From Diphasiastrum complanatum (taxonomy: Eukaryota > Streptophyta > Lycopodiopsida > Lycopodiales > Lycopodiaceae), in NCBI GenBank assembly GCA_029204225.1, contig CM055092.1:26580320-26644319 (forward strand): 64,000 nt of DNA, in the 5' to 3' direction. Below are positions 26,830 to 32,482 of the stretch, piece after piece. Under the pieces are notes generated by a model. It saw nothing but the letters and a program-made list of their open reading frames with translations. It made no database searches and had not been told where the DNA came from. Position 1 is the first letter of the stretch. The number at the start of each line of letters is the position of its first letter. Made by a program: the position numbers and the translations under genes.

Positions 26830-29800
26830 ATATCATAGTTCCATGTGTCGTGGGTGCCGTACAGGTGCCGTGGGGCTTCTCATCCACGACACGCGTGAAA
26901 TACATTTTTTAAATAAAAAAAGTCCCCAAAAAATAGCATAAATCCCCAAAAATAGCAAGAAATAATAATGTGTCATACCACGACATGTGTGCCGTGGGGA
27001 ACTATAACCCATGATAAATCTATGAGAAAACCCCGTAAAGTCCAAAAAGGACTTAACCTCTCGGATGGTTTGAAAAATTGGCCATTCACGAACTTGACGA
27101 ACTTTATTTGGGTCAATTTCCAACCATGGTTTGAAATAACGTGACCAAGATAAACCAATCTCTTATGGAAAAAAACTTATTTGGACCCCTTGGCAAAGAG
27201 CTTATCCTGTCTAAGTAACTTTAAGACGTTCCTGAGATGCTTCTCATGCTCATGCAAGATTTTAATATAGATGAGCATATCATGTAAGTAAACTATGACG
27301 AACTTTTCCAAATATGGAGGAAGAAGATCATTCATCATCTGTTGGAAAGTCGCTGGAGCATTTGTCAAGCCAAATGGTAAAACCAGAAATTCATAATGGC
27401 CATACCTAGTCCTAAACCCGGTTTTTTCTACGTCCTCACTCTTTATTCGAATCTAATGATAACCCGATCTCAAATTGATTTTGGTGAAGTAATTTGCACC
27501 ATGTAACCGATCAACCAGTTCATCCATTCGGGGTAACGGGTAACGGTTTGTAATCGTTAACTTATTTAACTTCTTAAAGTCCACACACAGACGAGTGCCT
27601 CCATCTTTTTTATCAAGGACTTACTAGGCCTTACATGGCCCATTTTAAGATAGTTTTGCAGTTGCCTATAAACGTCATCTTCTTCAGTAGTACTCATCCT
27701 GTAAGGATACAAGGATACAAGCGAGCTACCAGGTTGGAGTTTAATACCATGGTTGACTCCCCGAGAGGGGGGAGGACCCTCAGGAAGTTGTTTTGGGAAA
27801 ACATCATTCTTGTCTAAGTTTCCTAAAAGTTTCGCCCTCAGGCGAGTTTCTTCTTTAAGGTTGTTAGACATTAATGCTAATTGCATGTTATAACTTTGTA
27901 AATTGCATTCCTCATGATAAGTGAAATCCTTCAACCAACACATGTATGAAATCACAATCCACAATATCCATGCATCTAACTGTTTCTAAAGCATAAAGCA
28001 TATAAGGAGAAGATGAGTGAGCCGTTATGCTAGAACGACAAACTGTGAGTTACGTATTTTTTTGTTAACGACTCATTCTTCTCACAGAACCACTCCTTAC
28101 CAAGTATTACATCTACTTATCTAGATTCATAATATGAAAGTCCAAGTTGTCTTTATAGGCTTGTATTTGAATCGGCAGATGAGGGACTATCTGTTCCCAT
28201 ACTTGGCTTTCCGCTCTCGTTGCCAGCTTCACAACATATCGGTGCTCACTTTGCCTTGTTTCCACCTTTAGCTTCTGCAACAAGATAGAGTTAATAAAAT
28301 TGTGCGTAGAACCATCGTCAAACTGTCACGGCTTGGCCACCAACAACCCCCTTCATCCAAATGAGGTCGTGAGGGCCAAAAACAGTTTTGTTAAAACAAC
28401 AATGCTTACACACAGAATTACCAGCTAAGGAAAGATCAATACTTGAAATGCTAGAGTTATCTGACGTCTTAAAAGATGCCCCTTTAGCTTGCCTCCGTTT
28501 CTTTCGGATCCCTTTGCCACATGACCTGGTTCCATGCAATTAAAGGACAAATTGTCGCTTCTGGCTTTCGCAAAGGTCTCCTAGTCCATAGTAGATCTTT
28601 TCTTCGACTTACTATGACTCGAAGGTGTCTCCTTTGCTTTGTCTTGTCCTTCTTTGAAAAGAACGGTTTCTTACCCTTTGCCTCTGGTGAAAGACCATGC
28701 TTAGGCTTAGCCACTATACGAGTGTATAGTGGCTAATCGAACCGCATCATCAAGGGTAAGAGATTGGTTCCTCCTAACCTCTAATTGATAGTCTCTAGGC
28801 AATCCCAAAATAAAATGCAAATTAACCATCAGAGGATCTATTCTAGTAGCAAAACAAGAATATACCTTTAGGAATTTTTGTAAGTATTGATCAAGGGGCC
28901 GGTTTCCCATCTGTATCGTCGCATAATACTCTGCACATGAAAAGAAACTTCTCGATTTTTAACCTTCACATCCTCCTTGACAATGCATGCCCTCATTTCG
29001 ATAGCTCTTGCAATTCTCTCCTTTGCAGCAATAGAAAGATAGAAATTGAAGCCATCCAGTATAGGAAGGTAGGCCGCCTTAAAGGCCTTGTAAAAGTCTT
29101 CCTACAATCTCGGAGCTTCGGGCTTACCCCTCAAGTCTTGCCACCATGTAAAAGCTTTACCTCACAAGTAGATAATAACCAAGTTGATTTTATTTTCGTC
29201 GGAAGAATCATGCGAGGAAAAATGTGAATTCCACAAAGTAACCACTTCAGGGGCTCTATCTTTCTTTTCCCCGGTAAAAATCTCGGGAGTAAACAAAAGC
29301 TGGAGCAGTAGTTGCCTTAACCGCGTCAGCTCTCTCGACTCTTGTTAATCCTTTGCATGTCTTGCTTGCATATTGACAATTTGTTGCTGTAAATTGTTGA
29401 TAGCCGATAGCAAAGTATTGGAGTCCAAAGTAGGAACAGGTTCAACATGCAGGATTGTAAACCCGTATCTACTCCCATTGATATCAGCAGCAAGTCTTCT
29501 AGGGATGATGGCACTCCTTTCGTGGATGAGACTCTTTATAGGCAGCTGGTGGGTAGCCTGATTTATCTTACCACTTTGAGACAAGACATTTCCTATGCGG
29601 TTGGTGTGGCTAGTCGTAGTTTATGAGTTCCCCAATTGAGGCCCATTGGAAAGCAGCTAAGAGGGTACTGACGTATGTCAAGGGGACTACTTGTTATGGA
29701 CCAGAAAATGGAAGTGAACAGTTGGTCTTTTCTGTTGTGATTTTTCTTTTTTTTACAGTAACATACCATCACTTTAATAATATGAGAAATAACTATAAAT

Positions 29801-32482
29801 TTGTCGGTTTGGTACTCCATGAGGCTTACTTCTAAAGGGATTCTGAACTTGTGACTTCAATTGAACAATCAATCACAAATTCTGAAATGACAACTACATG
29901 TATTATTCTCATTAGTTTCTATCTACTTGGAAATTTGGCCGCAGTCGATTTTATGTCAAGTGCTTTAGTATGTATAGCATCAGAAAATACAGAGGATCAA
30001 ACATGGGAGACATCCTATCTAGTTACAGTTGTGCTTGGGTTGCTCAATTTCAAAGAACCTGCTTTGGCTGTATAAACTGCTTATGCTTTTGTTGCAACAG
30101 GTAACCGAGAACAGAAAGGTCTAGAGTCTTGGCTGGCTTCACCTTTGAAGAATATCTTGCCTGTACAAGGTCCCTGCAAGCTTGTTACGAATAGCAACTC
30201 AATTCTGTCTGCAACCATCGTTGAAAAGGAGAATGAAGGTGCAGCCTTCTCATAGGATCTGAAATCTGATTGTTATATCATTACAGAAATGGAAACAATC
30301 AACTTGCACATTAATTCCTTTTGCTGATTCTTCTTGATGAATTCTTGACATGAGTAGCTTATTTTGCAGTCCAATCACCAAGGAATCGTAAAAAGATCCA
30401 GGCTGACTCAGTGCTGCAAGAATCAAAGATTCTTCGAGGGTCCAAAATTTCCAGTGAGCTCCCTAGTTTCAGGCCACCTGCATTGCCTCCCATGTCACAA
30501 TTAGATCGTTCAGTTTTAGAGTCACTTCCTCCAGATATTTTCAATGAAATAGACAATGCTTACAATGGTTTGCTTGCAAACGAGAAGCCTATTGCAAACA
30601 AAGCATATATTGAAACCGATGTGCATTCTAAAAATAAAGTCCACTTAGATACATCAGCATCAAGTTCAATTGCCTTCATGCGTGCTGTAACACCTTTGTT
30701 ATTAAGAAAACCCATTCAGCATCCTACTAATGCAAACAACCTGCACACGGAACATGCTTATCCTAATGAATATCTGCAAACAGAGAATCAGTTTTGCAAA
30801 GAAAAGCATATCAGCCATACAAGTGATGCAGGGGATAAAGTTGTCTCTGATCCTCTTGAGGTAGTGGGCCCAAGGGACCTCATGCCTTTGTCATTTAGTC
30901 AAATTGATAAGGCTGTCCTAAAGGAGCTACCGACACAGTTACAGTGTGATCTTTTACATGCCTTGCCTGCTCATTCAGCCCATACAAACTTGCAACACCT
31001 GTCTTCTTCAGAACACAACGTTTTTCATGAGAATGACGTTTTTCCTTCAGCAACACCTTTTGTTGCCAATACAAGCAACAAATTAGGAATGCCCAGTAAA
31101 TCAGCTGCTTCACAAAAATTAGATGAACTTTGGAATGGCTTGCCCCCTAAATGGGTAAGGATATTCCATGAGTGGTCCGGTCCTGGATCTAGAATTTTGC
31201 GAATCATTTCAAGCCAGTACCAGTGCAGGGCAGCTGAGGGCTCTTTTGCATCATTTCTTTTGTCTTTGGGACCTTTCTTATCTGATGGTGCCTTTGATGG
31301 CTCAGATGGTTCTGATGAAGTGGTTTATTGTGTTTTGGAGCTTGTTAAGCAGTACATTCAACCTTTAGTAAGTGTTGATCTTGAGGAAGTATGGAAAGTA
31401 CTCCGCCTTGTGAAAAGGTATGCATTTCTTGTGTTAATCCTCAAAGCTGCCATCTTAAATGGTGATTCACTGCTATTTGAACAATAACATTGTAGAAGAT
31501 GAATCACAAAATCAATAATCGTAATGTTTTAGTACAGCAAAGCTTTAAGTTAGTAGCCAATATCTGGTTCTATTCATGTGTAGGATATCTAGTGAGCACA
31601 GGTTTTGGAGCGAAGTTCAGAATCTGTTACTTCCACCAGTGCAGGTGAGATAGTTAACATTCTGAAGTAGTGGTGGCATATCTGAAGATTATCATTTACT
31701 GCTCGTTTGGTACCAGTTATGATGTCTTTTACAATTTCATAGCCTGCTCTATCTATGTACATGAATTGTGTTCACTAGAGCACCTCTATTGCCACAAATT
31801 TTCCCCCACAAAGGATAATTGTAAGGAGACAAAAACTTGGGTAGTTCAACTAGGAATAAAATTGCTAGGTCTCAGCTCTCCTTATCAACACAAGGCAGGC
31901 ATTGTGGCTAGCGTCATTTGTTGGCGGCCCTGAGACCTGTCTTGATTCAATAAAGTTGATCATTAGGGATGATGCCTCCATGATAGGTCCAAGTGGAAGG
32001 ACCCTTACTACAAACCTTTTTTTAGCCGGCACTCGAGGGCCAGGATTACTATCACTATGCCAGTTGTTTGGTTCGGCAACCACTATGCCTTGATAGAATA
32101 TATCTTAACAACATTGAGTTTAGATCTTGGAGTTTGAAGCAATTTTTTATGCTTCAGTGGCATCCATGATTGCTTATGAATAGCTGCAACACAAGCAAAT
32201 AATACTAGCTGGGAGATGGTTCACTAGTGAAATCCAAAAAAGAAGCTAATACAAAATTGAAAGTAGAAAATTGCTACCAAGGTGTGAGAAGTACTGAGTT
32301 TGTTATGGCAGGAAAGTAACAAAAAAGATAGAGAACAATTGAAAATCTCCAAAAAGAATCTGCGTGTGCATGTGTGTCTTCCCACATGTTTCCATGTGTG
32401 GGGCATTTTGCTTATTTCTCACTATATGTGTTAGCAGGGGTATATTTCTGACAGCTATGGAGGCAAGTTGAACATTGTATGA
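1..32482 (+). CDS. REV1: DNA repair protein REV1 (Y-family polymerase), 5'-partial, 14 exons
   Basis: REV1 is a nuclear deoxycytidyl transferase and the scaffold for translesion synthesis; its C-terminal domain recruits other Y-family polymerases and Pol zeta. Exons: 1-66, 220-270, 409-606, 2227-2346, 2444-2536, 2792-2851, 19693-19779, 22855-22938, 23046-23118, 23273-23338, 30101-30238, 30370-31417, 31584-31644, 32438-32482. All introns have GT-AG ends, phases match at every junction, and the exons sum to 2190 nt, giving 729 residues and a TGA with no internal stop. Visible landmarks are the palm motif SCDEAYLDV, the Y-family block [20 protein letters not shown], the HhH-like LPGVG, the little-finger core, two ubiquitin-binding-motif-like helices and the REV1 C-terminal domain. 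The BRCT domain and N-terminal catalytic residues lie upstream of the window. Two introns (16.8 and 6.8 kb) hold nested retrotransposons, yet the reading frame is intact, so the gene is probably functional. Confidence 0.94.
220..270 (+). CDS. REV1: REV1 exon
   Basis: Seventeen codons, [17 protein letters not shown], between a ttgcag acceptor and a gtatgg donor. Phase 0 at both ends. Confidence 0.9.
409..606 (+). CDS. REV1: REV1 exon with palm catalytic motif
   Basis: Sixty-six codons. They contain SCDEAYLDV, whose acidic pair is the metal-binding D-E of Y-family polymerases, and the signature [14 protein letters not shown]. The exon ends GQYYVKADE and is flanked by aatgcag and gtaaat. Confidence 0.95.
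607..2226 (+). other. REV1 intron, no identifiable element
   Basis: AT-rich intron of 1.6 kb. I see no coding similarity, LTR or tail sequence in it. Confidence 0.7.
2227..2346 (+). CDS. REV1: REV1 exon (thumb, HhH)
   Basis: Forty codons starting [27 protein letters not shown] is the thumb helix-hairpin-helix of Y-family polymerases. The preceding intron (607-2226) is about 1.6 kb and shows no recognisable element. Confidence 0.92.
2444..2536 (+). CDS. REV1: REV1 exon (thumb)
   Basis: Thirty-one codons, including [16 protein letters not shown]. This matches the conserved G-x-K-T-G-x-M-LW-Y-x-RGID block of plant REV1. Confidence 0.93.
2792..2851 (+). CDS. REV1: REV1 exon (start of little finger)
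   Basis: Twenty codons containing [12 protein letters not shown], a REV1 hallmark. The donor at 2852 opens the 16.8-kb intron filled with retrotransposons. Confidence 0.93.
2960..3989 (-). mobile_element. LINE copy A: ORF1-only remnant
   Basis: Reads right to left. The 5' end abuts the (GA)n tract at 3990. A Pro/Ser-rich N terminus (about 3682-3940) passes by frameshift into a coiled-coil and RRM-like region (3179-3772) with KALNVKVRG and [15 protein letters not shown]. After another frameshift it continues [16 protein letters not shown] and [13 protein letters not shown] to about 3040. The order matches L1 ORF1p (coiled coil, RRM, C-terminal domain). No ORF2 or 3' tail follows, so the 3' part is lost. 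It is a pseudogene inside a REV1 intron. Confidence 0.75.
3179..3772 (-). pseudogene. LINE-A ORF1p-like protein, frameshifted
   Basis: A 197-residue open segment. It has heptad-like coiled coil over residues 25-110, an acidic [11 protein letters not shown] patch, then an RRM-like domain from KALNVKVRG. The frame breaks after KVLRKRG, and the conserved continuation lies in other frames downstream. The true N terminus lies further right in another frame. Confidence 0.68.
3990..4060. repeat. (GA)n then (GAA)n microsatellite
   Basis: Tract of (ga)n from about 3990 to 4033, then (gaa)n to 4060. It lies exactly between the 5' end of LINE copy A and the 3' end of LINE copy B, both on the minus strand. 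Confidence 0.97.
4061..5109 (-). mobile_element. LINE copy B, 3' part: RT/ORF1 chimera plus 3' UTR
   Basis: Reads right to left. RT segment with [18 protein letters not shown] and YVDD, then from about 4785 an abrupt in-frame change to ORF1 sequence ([11 protein letters not shown] onward), then the family 3' UTR ending AAAAGACGTTAATAAAGC before (TTC)n(TC)n. In the fullest copy (33536-37680) ORF1 precedes ORF2, so the order RT-ORF1-3' UTR cannot be a simple truncation. The copia element at 5115-10525 interrupts it; its upstream RT continues at 10531-10660. Confidence 0.82.
4171..5037 (-). pseudogene. Chimeric LINE ORF: RT fused to ORF1p-like protein
   Basis: 288 residues. Residues 1 to about 88 are RT palm with YVDD in the catalytic box. 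From about residue 90, [34 protein letters not shown] and [20 protein letters not shown] are the ORF1p coiled coil, RRM and C-terminal domain. The parallel ORF1 in copy C (12309-12959) shares the same blocks without RT. The last ~40 residues are frame-shifted tail and 3' UTR. Confidence 0.78.
5110..5114. repeat. Target-site duplication (left) of copia-1
   Basis: CAGAA, matched by CAGAA at 10526-10530. The five-base duplication bounds the copia-1 insertion and shows that it landed within LINE copy B. Confidence 0.9.
5115..5512 (-). repeat. copia-1 3' LTR
   Basis: 398 bp. On the minus strand it starts TGTTGAAGAGTA and ends ATTCTTCA. It appears identical base for base to 10128-10525. Confidence 0.95.
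5507..9658 (-). CDS. Copia gag-pol polyprotein, 1383 aa, intact
   Basis: Encodes all proteins of retrotransposition. Gag fills residues 1-300, with a CCHC knuckle [14 protein letters not shown] near 253. The aspartic protease has DSGASKHMT near 314. Integrase starts with an HHCC-type region near 446-486 ([16 protein letters not shown]), followed by DDFSRKVW and [14 protein letters not shown] has [15 protein letters not shown] near 970 and YVDD near 1063. RNase H carries [10 protein letters not shown] near 1263. There is no stop or frameshift, and the length is normal for single-ORF copia elements. ATG at 9656-9658 is the first in frame and matches [14 protein letters not shown] of the related relic at 23517. 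The TGA lies inside the 3' LTR. Confidence 0.97.
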   Translation of the reverse strand: MASLGESLLGESSKLDGTNYRVWKFKIANILMDKNCWEVMTGTEPVPTSDPELKDYMNRRHKAHRIINLSVKDNIIPHICNARDAADAWTILKSMFETVDSAKLVYLQNRLHTLKMEAGATIGDHITKVKDLLDQLASVGEKVSDRSIVPIVLNSLSFNYQDYVMSLSAREKLPTFGELCGLLLQEEMRRKNLSEREDNPELAFASKKKQNFQKKGKGKKKNSKQSLEQQVSKLQVGEESSTNSSSTPKRKGNCNYCGKYGHFAFECRKKQSDQKKGKNQQSHFVDKVAEEEQSGVLELFTAALSSESTFGGWYIDSGASKHMTPHKDWFSTYEETEDSQHVCLGDNSTRMVRGKGTVAIQLSSGEVKEIKSVLHVPGLAKNLLSVGAITKQNMVVEFNDSKCLVKDKEKNFKVVAKGMQEGGLYKLFTTIPSQEALSARDTNRDKLWHERYGHLSYKSLQVLNRHKMVVDLPSVKSSSDTCEACALGKHQRKKFPKEKATRAKGILELVHSDLCGPMQVKSAGGAYYLMTFVDDFSRKVWVYFLKLKSEAFKYFKQWKAMVENHTGKRLKTLRSDKGGEYISDEFKDLCKACGIKRQFTAPHTPQQNGVAERKNRSIVECARSMLKAKGLPNSFWAKAVATAVFLLNRSPTKAVEGITPEEAYSGKKPKVGSLRVFGCTAYAHIPKDLRKKLDAKSVKCVFLGYSEGEKAYVLYDLENRRKILSRDVIFDEEHAPKIQEQEKEGITEFIPLIDSTDEDPSQESCKPQVQEQQQEIEPTSSRPLFGQVPEAEVGDTRKTKTVPWDTWSPSTSPTARKKLPRWYWETIKEGQMIEEGESSEQGVRRSLRSHERQETNFALMSTILNADEPQFFHEAVREKVWQHAMQEEYDSIVKNDTWELTTLPEGKQPIGCKWVYKTKFHANGTVDKYKARLVAKGYAQQEGLDYDETFAPVAKMTSIRTVLAIASYFDWDVHQMDVKGAFLNGHLQEEVYMEQPQGFEITGKENLVCRLRKALYGLKQAPRAWYSRIDEYFARQGFEKRKSDCNLYVFREGEDFVVVVLYVDDLLITGSNKKLIACVKKNLSNEFEMKDLGLLHYCLGVEVWKGKRCLFISQAKYAQKLLKKFNMQESKPISTPMDASNKPSKDDGPAFANEMLYRQLVGSLIYLTTTRPDIAYAVGIASQYMCKPTEAHWKAAKRILRYVRGTVTYGIGYTDDGNLQLEGYSDSNWAGDRDDRRSTTGYCFSLGSGAVSWCSKKQPTIALSSTEAEYRATTRSACEAIWLRRLLEDMQIAQVRPTLLHCDNQSCIQLARNPVYHARTKHIEVDQHFIREKVHSGEIELVYCDTNDQTADIFTKPLSKDKFEKFRTLLGVSLNKIATKGGC
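5513..5522 (-). other. copia-1 polypurine tract
   Basis: Minus-strand AAGGGGGGG directly before the 3' LTR; plus-strand primer for reverse transcription. The gag-pol ORF runs through it. Confidence 0.85.
9659..10110 (-). other. copia-1 untranslated leader
   Basis: Transcribed leader between PBS and gag start. No ORF of note. Confidence 0.8.
10111..10127 (-). other. copia-1 primer-binding site
   Basis: Minus strand TGGTATCAGAGCAGGTT immediately inside the 5' LTR, complementary to the 3' end of plant initiator methionine tRNA. Confidence 0.94.
10128..10525 (-). repeat. copia-1 5' LTR
   Basis: 398-bp LTR carrying the element's promoter. It appears identical to the 3' LTR; the CAGAA duplication follows at 10526-10530. 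Confidence 0.95.
10531..10660 (-). mobile_element. LINE copy B, RT fragment beyond the copia insertion
   Basis: Minus-strand translation reads [17 protein letters not shown] and [13 protein letters not shown], the RT palm containing the first catalytic Asp. It is continuous with the RT at 5109 once copia-1 is removed. Confidence 0.87.
10661..11395 (+). mobile_element. LINE copy B, inverted 5' segment
   Basis: Plus-strand ORF2 sequence for the endonuclease-RT linker and early RT ([42 protein letters not shown]) up to about [16 protein letters not shown]. This is the part of ORF2 directly upstream of the RT fragment at 10531-10660, but in the opposite orientation. That is the structure expected from twin priming. 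Frameshift at about 11281. Confidence 0.82.
11396..12118 (-). mobile_element. LINE copy F fragment: ORF2 tail and 3' UTR
   Basis: On the minus strand, [20 protein letters not shown] continues after a frameshift as [20 protein letters not shown] and ends [13 protein letters not shown] then stop. This parallels the basic ORF2 tail of the copy at 37173-37442. Boundaries are approximate; the sequence right of about 11900 is less clearly assigned. Confidence 0.55.
12309..13272 (-). pseudogene. LINE-C ORF1p-like protein
   Basis: Starts [12 protein letters not shown] in a Ser/Pro-rich leader (13272 to about 12993), then a frame shift near 12970-13010 into a 216-residue segment. This segment has a coiled coil ([19 protein letters not shown]), [25 protein letters not shown] and [19 protein letters not shown]. 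The tripartite order matches L1 ORF1p (Transposase_22 superfamily): trimerising coiled coil, RRM and a basic C-terminal domain that bind element RNA. It ends SEIESELHK. Probably one original ORF of about 320 residues. Confidence 0.75.
13391..13490 (-). repeat. Tandem repeats in LINE-C 5' UTR
   Basis: About four to five imperfect units of roughly 22-25 bp around CTCCATCG and TGTTGGCGCC just inside the element's 5' end, in the position of 5' UTR promoter monomers of other LINEs. Confidence 0.7.
13491..13544. repeat. (GA)n microsatellite between two LINE copies
   Basis: About 54 bp of (ga)n with one interruption. The 5' end of LINE copy C lies on its left and the 3' end of LINE copy D on its right, both minus strand. 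Confidence 0.96.
13545..13887 (-). mobile_element. LINE copy D: 3' end fragment
   Basis: Minus strand ends with the family terminus GCCTTTTGGC, AAAAGAC, AATAATAAAGC and then (TC)n. Upstream is a basic, Arg/His-rich frame (PTRRHPRRH) resembling the ORF2 tail. It is 5'-truncated at about 13887, where a gypsy LTR begins. Confidence 0.68.
13888..14155 (+). repeat. gypsy-1 5' LTR, 5'-truncated
   Basis: Similar to the reverse complement of 24295-24530 (shared GGGCCAGGGCAC-like and AACCGGCACCTGG blocks). It ends GAGAGTTGTAACA; the last 35 bases contain that 13-mer twice. Confidence 0.75.
14158..14170 (+). other. gypsy-1 primer-binding site
   Basis: TGGTATCAGAGCC two bases after the LTR end; initiator-Met tRNA type. 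Confidence 0.88.
15070..16155 (+). pseudogene. gypsy-1 gag, decayed
   Basis: ATG at 15070 starts [12 protein letters not shown], with a coiled-coil-like [16 protein letters not shown] stop comes after 89 residues. Gag then continues in shifted frames to the knuckle [14 protein letters not shown] (about 15841-15884) and the start of the protease near [11 protein letters not shown]. The leader 14171-15069 has only short spurious ORFs. Confidence 0.8.
16156..16679 (+). pseudogene. gypsy-1 protease end, decayed
   Basis: Contains [13 protein letters not shown], the conserved L-G-x-D-I-x-LG-x-x-W block after the gypsy protease. It runs to HGIKL, just before where RT would start. Stop codons interrupt it. 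Confidence 0.72.
16680..17492 (-). pseudogene. copia-2 integrase fragment
   Basis: 270-residue open stretch with [47 protein letters not shown] and [14 protein letters not shown]. It covers the second catalytic Asp and the Glu region of the D-D-E core. Truncated on the left at the gypsy-1 junction. Confidence 0.85.
17679..18209 (-). pseudogene. copia-2 protease and pre-integrase fragment
   Basis: Two adjoining frames: protease with [10 protein letters not shown] and [15 protein letters not shown], then pre-integrase with [11 protein letters not shown]. The change from DSGA to DSRA removes a residue needed for aspartic protease activity. Confidence 0.8.
18206..19061 (-). pseudogene. copia-2 gag fragment
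   Basis: Copia gag blocks [27 protein letters not shown], then [19 protein letters not shown] and the CCHC knuckle [12 protein letters not shown]. The N terminus is missing and there is a frameshift near 18860-18900. Confidence 0.8.
19062..19692 (+). other. REV1 intron end, no feature recognised
   Basis: AT-rich sequence up to the acceptor at 19692. No LTR end or coding similarity seen. Confidence 0.6.
19693..19779 (+). CDS. REV1: REV1 exon (little finger)
   Basis: Twenty-nine codons from [13 protein letters not shown] to GRTFTLK, flanked by ttgcag and gtttgc. It continues the little-finger (PAD) fold across the 16.8-kb intron. Confidence 0.9.
20650..21250 (-). pseudogene. Very old Ty3-gypsy RT relic
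   Basis: Minus-strand pieces [14 protein letters not shown] (RT CVDY block) and [16 protein letters not shown] (YLDDI-like catalytic block with FLDD) lie in the right order about 250 bp apart in broken frames. The rest of the intron 19780-22854 shows nothing I can name. Confidence 0.6.
22855..22938 (+). CDS. REV1: REV1 exon (little finger)
   Basis: Twenty-eight codons, [18 protein letters not shown] then [10 protein letters not shown]. The GCGxCDNxSRS block is REV1-specific. Flanked by ttacag and gtaagt. Confidence 0.92.
23046..23118 (+). CDS. REV1: REV1 exon
   Basis: Seventy-three nucleotides, [18 protein letters not shown] and onward, ending in phase 1. The leftover G joins AA of the next exon. 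Confidence 0.85.
23273..23338 (+). CDS. REV1: REV1 exon (end of polymerase core)
   Basis: Encodes [16 protein letters not shown], the conserved last strand of the polymerase core (RGVGLQVxKL). The donor gtaagt at 23339 opens a 6.8-kb intron with nested elements. Confidence 0.9.
23517..24294 (+). pseudogene. copia-1-family relic (left part): gag to integrase
   Basis: ATG at 23517 with [14 protein letters not shown], the same start as copia-1, then a deletion, decayed gag and protease, and from 23992 an integrase frame [45 protein letters not shown]. It stops at about 24290, where the LTR of gypsy-2 begins. Confidence 0.85.
24295..24859 (-). repeat. gypsy-2 3' LTR
   Basis: Minus strand begins TGTTAGGGACCC next to a purine tract and ends GAGCTTGTAACG. 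It aligns with the gypsy-1 LTR at 13888-14155. Left edge approximate. Confidence 0.78.
24860..24875 (-). other. gypsy-2 polypurine tract
   Basis: Minus strand AAGGGGGGAGGGAA-like run directly before the 3' LTR. Confidence 0.78.
24889..25410 (-). pseudogene. gypsy-2 integrase C-terminus with chromodomain
   Basis: 173-residue frame: [19 protein letters not shown] (integrase C-terminal GPY/F-like region), [15 protein letters not shown], then chromodomain [19 protein letters not shown] at the end. The chromodomain marks a chromovirus and is thought to guide integration to marked chromatin. Confidence 0.86.
25412..25968 (-). pseudogene. gypsy-2 integrase core, frameshifted
   Basis: [20 protein letters not shown] carries the first Asp, [15 protein letters not shown] the second. 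The segment with the Glu lies across a frameshift in the frame 25412-25618 ([20 protein letters not shown]). Confidence 0.84.
26300..26565 (-). pseudogene. gypsy-2 RNase H fragment
   Basis: [38 protein letters not shown] and [14 protein letters not shown] form the gypsy RNase H core; the leading catalytic Asp block is cut by the insertion to its right. Confidence 0.85.
26530..27006. mobile_element. Unidentified ~480-bp insertion at the RT/RNase H boundary
   Basis: Non-gypsy sequence between MGYS of RT and YAIGAVL of RNase H. It holds a (TA)n core, repeated ACGCGTTTCT motifs and two GTGCCGTGGGG motifs. No protein is visible. It has replaced part of the pol sequence; possibly a small non-autonomous DNA element. 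Confidence 0.5.
26761..26828. repeat. (TA)n microsatellite
   Basis: About 60 bp of TA, flanked by ACTATGGTATA on the left and TATATCATAGT on the right, which form an imperfect palindrome. Confidence 0.95.
27007..27964 (-). pseudogene. gypsy-2 reverse transcriptase, broken
   Basis: Minus-strand blocks in order: [61 protein letters not shown] (catalytic YLDD read as YLHD), [16 protein letters not shown]. Asp to His in the active site plus frameshifts mean it is dead. Confidence 0.84.
28318..29449 (-). pseudogene. gypsy-2 gag
   Basis: Minus strand: [20 protein letters not shown], then [35 protein letters not shown], a knuckle region and the protease start. Parallel to gypsy-1 gag. Cut at 29449 against copia sequence. 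Confidence 0.8.
29450..29702 (+). pseudogene. copia-1-family relic (right part): RT/RNase H
   Basis: Plus-strand [49 protein letters not shown] and HWKAAKR-like pieces equal the end of copia RT. It continues the relic from 24294 on the far side of gypsy-2, with integrase end and early RT deleted. A GSLIYL block fits copia-1. Confidence 0.82.
30101..30238 (+). CDS. REV1: REV1 exon (linker)
   Basis: Encodes the linker from [14 protein letters not shown] onward. Phase 1 in and out. Placed by frame continuity and the GT-AG sites gcaacag and gtgcag. Confidence 0.82.
30370..31417 (+). CDS. REV1: REV1 large exon: two UBMs and C-terminal domain
   Basis: The first ubiquitin-binding-motif-like helix is [13 protein letters not shown] second, [16 protein letters not shown], lies about 130 residues later. 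Both fit the L-P-x-x-hydrophobic pattern through which REV1 binds ubiquitinated PCNA. The C-terminal domain begins near [16 protein letters not shown] and runs to WKVLRLVKR. This exon carries most of the protein-interaction half of the gene. Confidence 0.92.
31584..31644 (+). CDS. REV1: REV1 exon (C-terminal domain)
   Basis: Encodes [20 protein letters not shown] after completing a split Arg codon. Flanked by tgtag and gtgaga. Confidence 0.88.
32438..32482 (+). CDS. REV1: REV1 terminal exon with stop
   Basis: Fourteen codons, [14 protein letters not shown], then TGA. The YGG-x-L ending is typical of REV1. The acceptor is gttagcag and the phase matches the previous exon. The exon is too short for ORF calling. 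Confidence 0.82.
   Translation, partial: GYISDSYGGKLNIV

Larger units (their letters stand above)
24295..29449 (-). mobile_element. Ty3-gypsy chromovirus (gypsy-2), 5'-truncated, nested in copia relic
   Basis: Minus strand order: gag (29449-28318), protease, RT (about 27830-27007), a foreign insertion (about 26530-27006), RNase H (26565-26300), integrase (25968-25412), chromodomain (25410-24889), PPT, 3' LTR. The 5' LTR and PBS are missing. Copia sequence flanks both sides, so gypsy-2 inserted in it and the locus was then partly deleted. Many frameshifts. Confidence 0.88.

Noticed and set aside
30895-31207. Antisense ORFs over the large REV1 exon
   Set aside because: The plus-strand frame encodes the REV1 C-terminal domain with matching splice phases.
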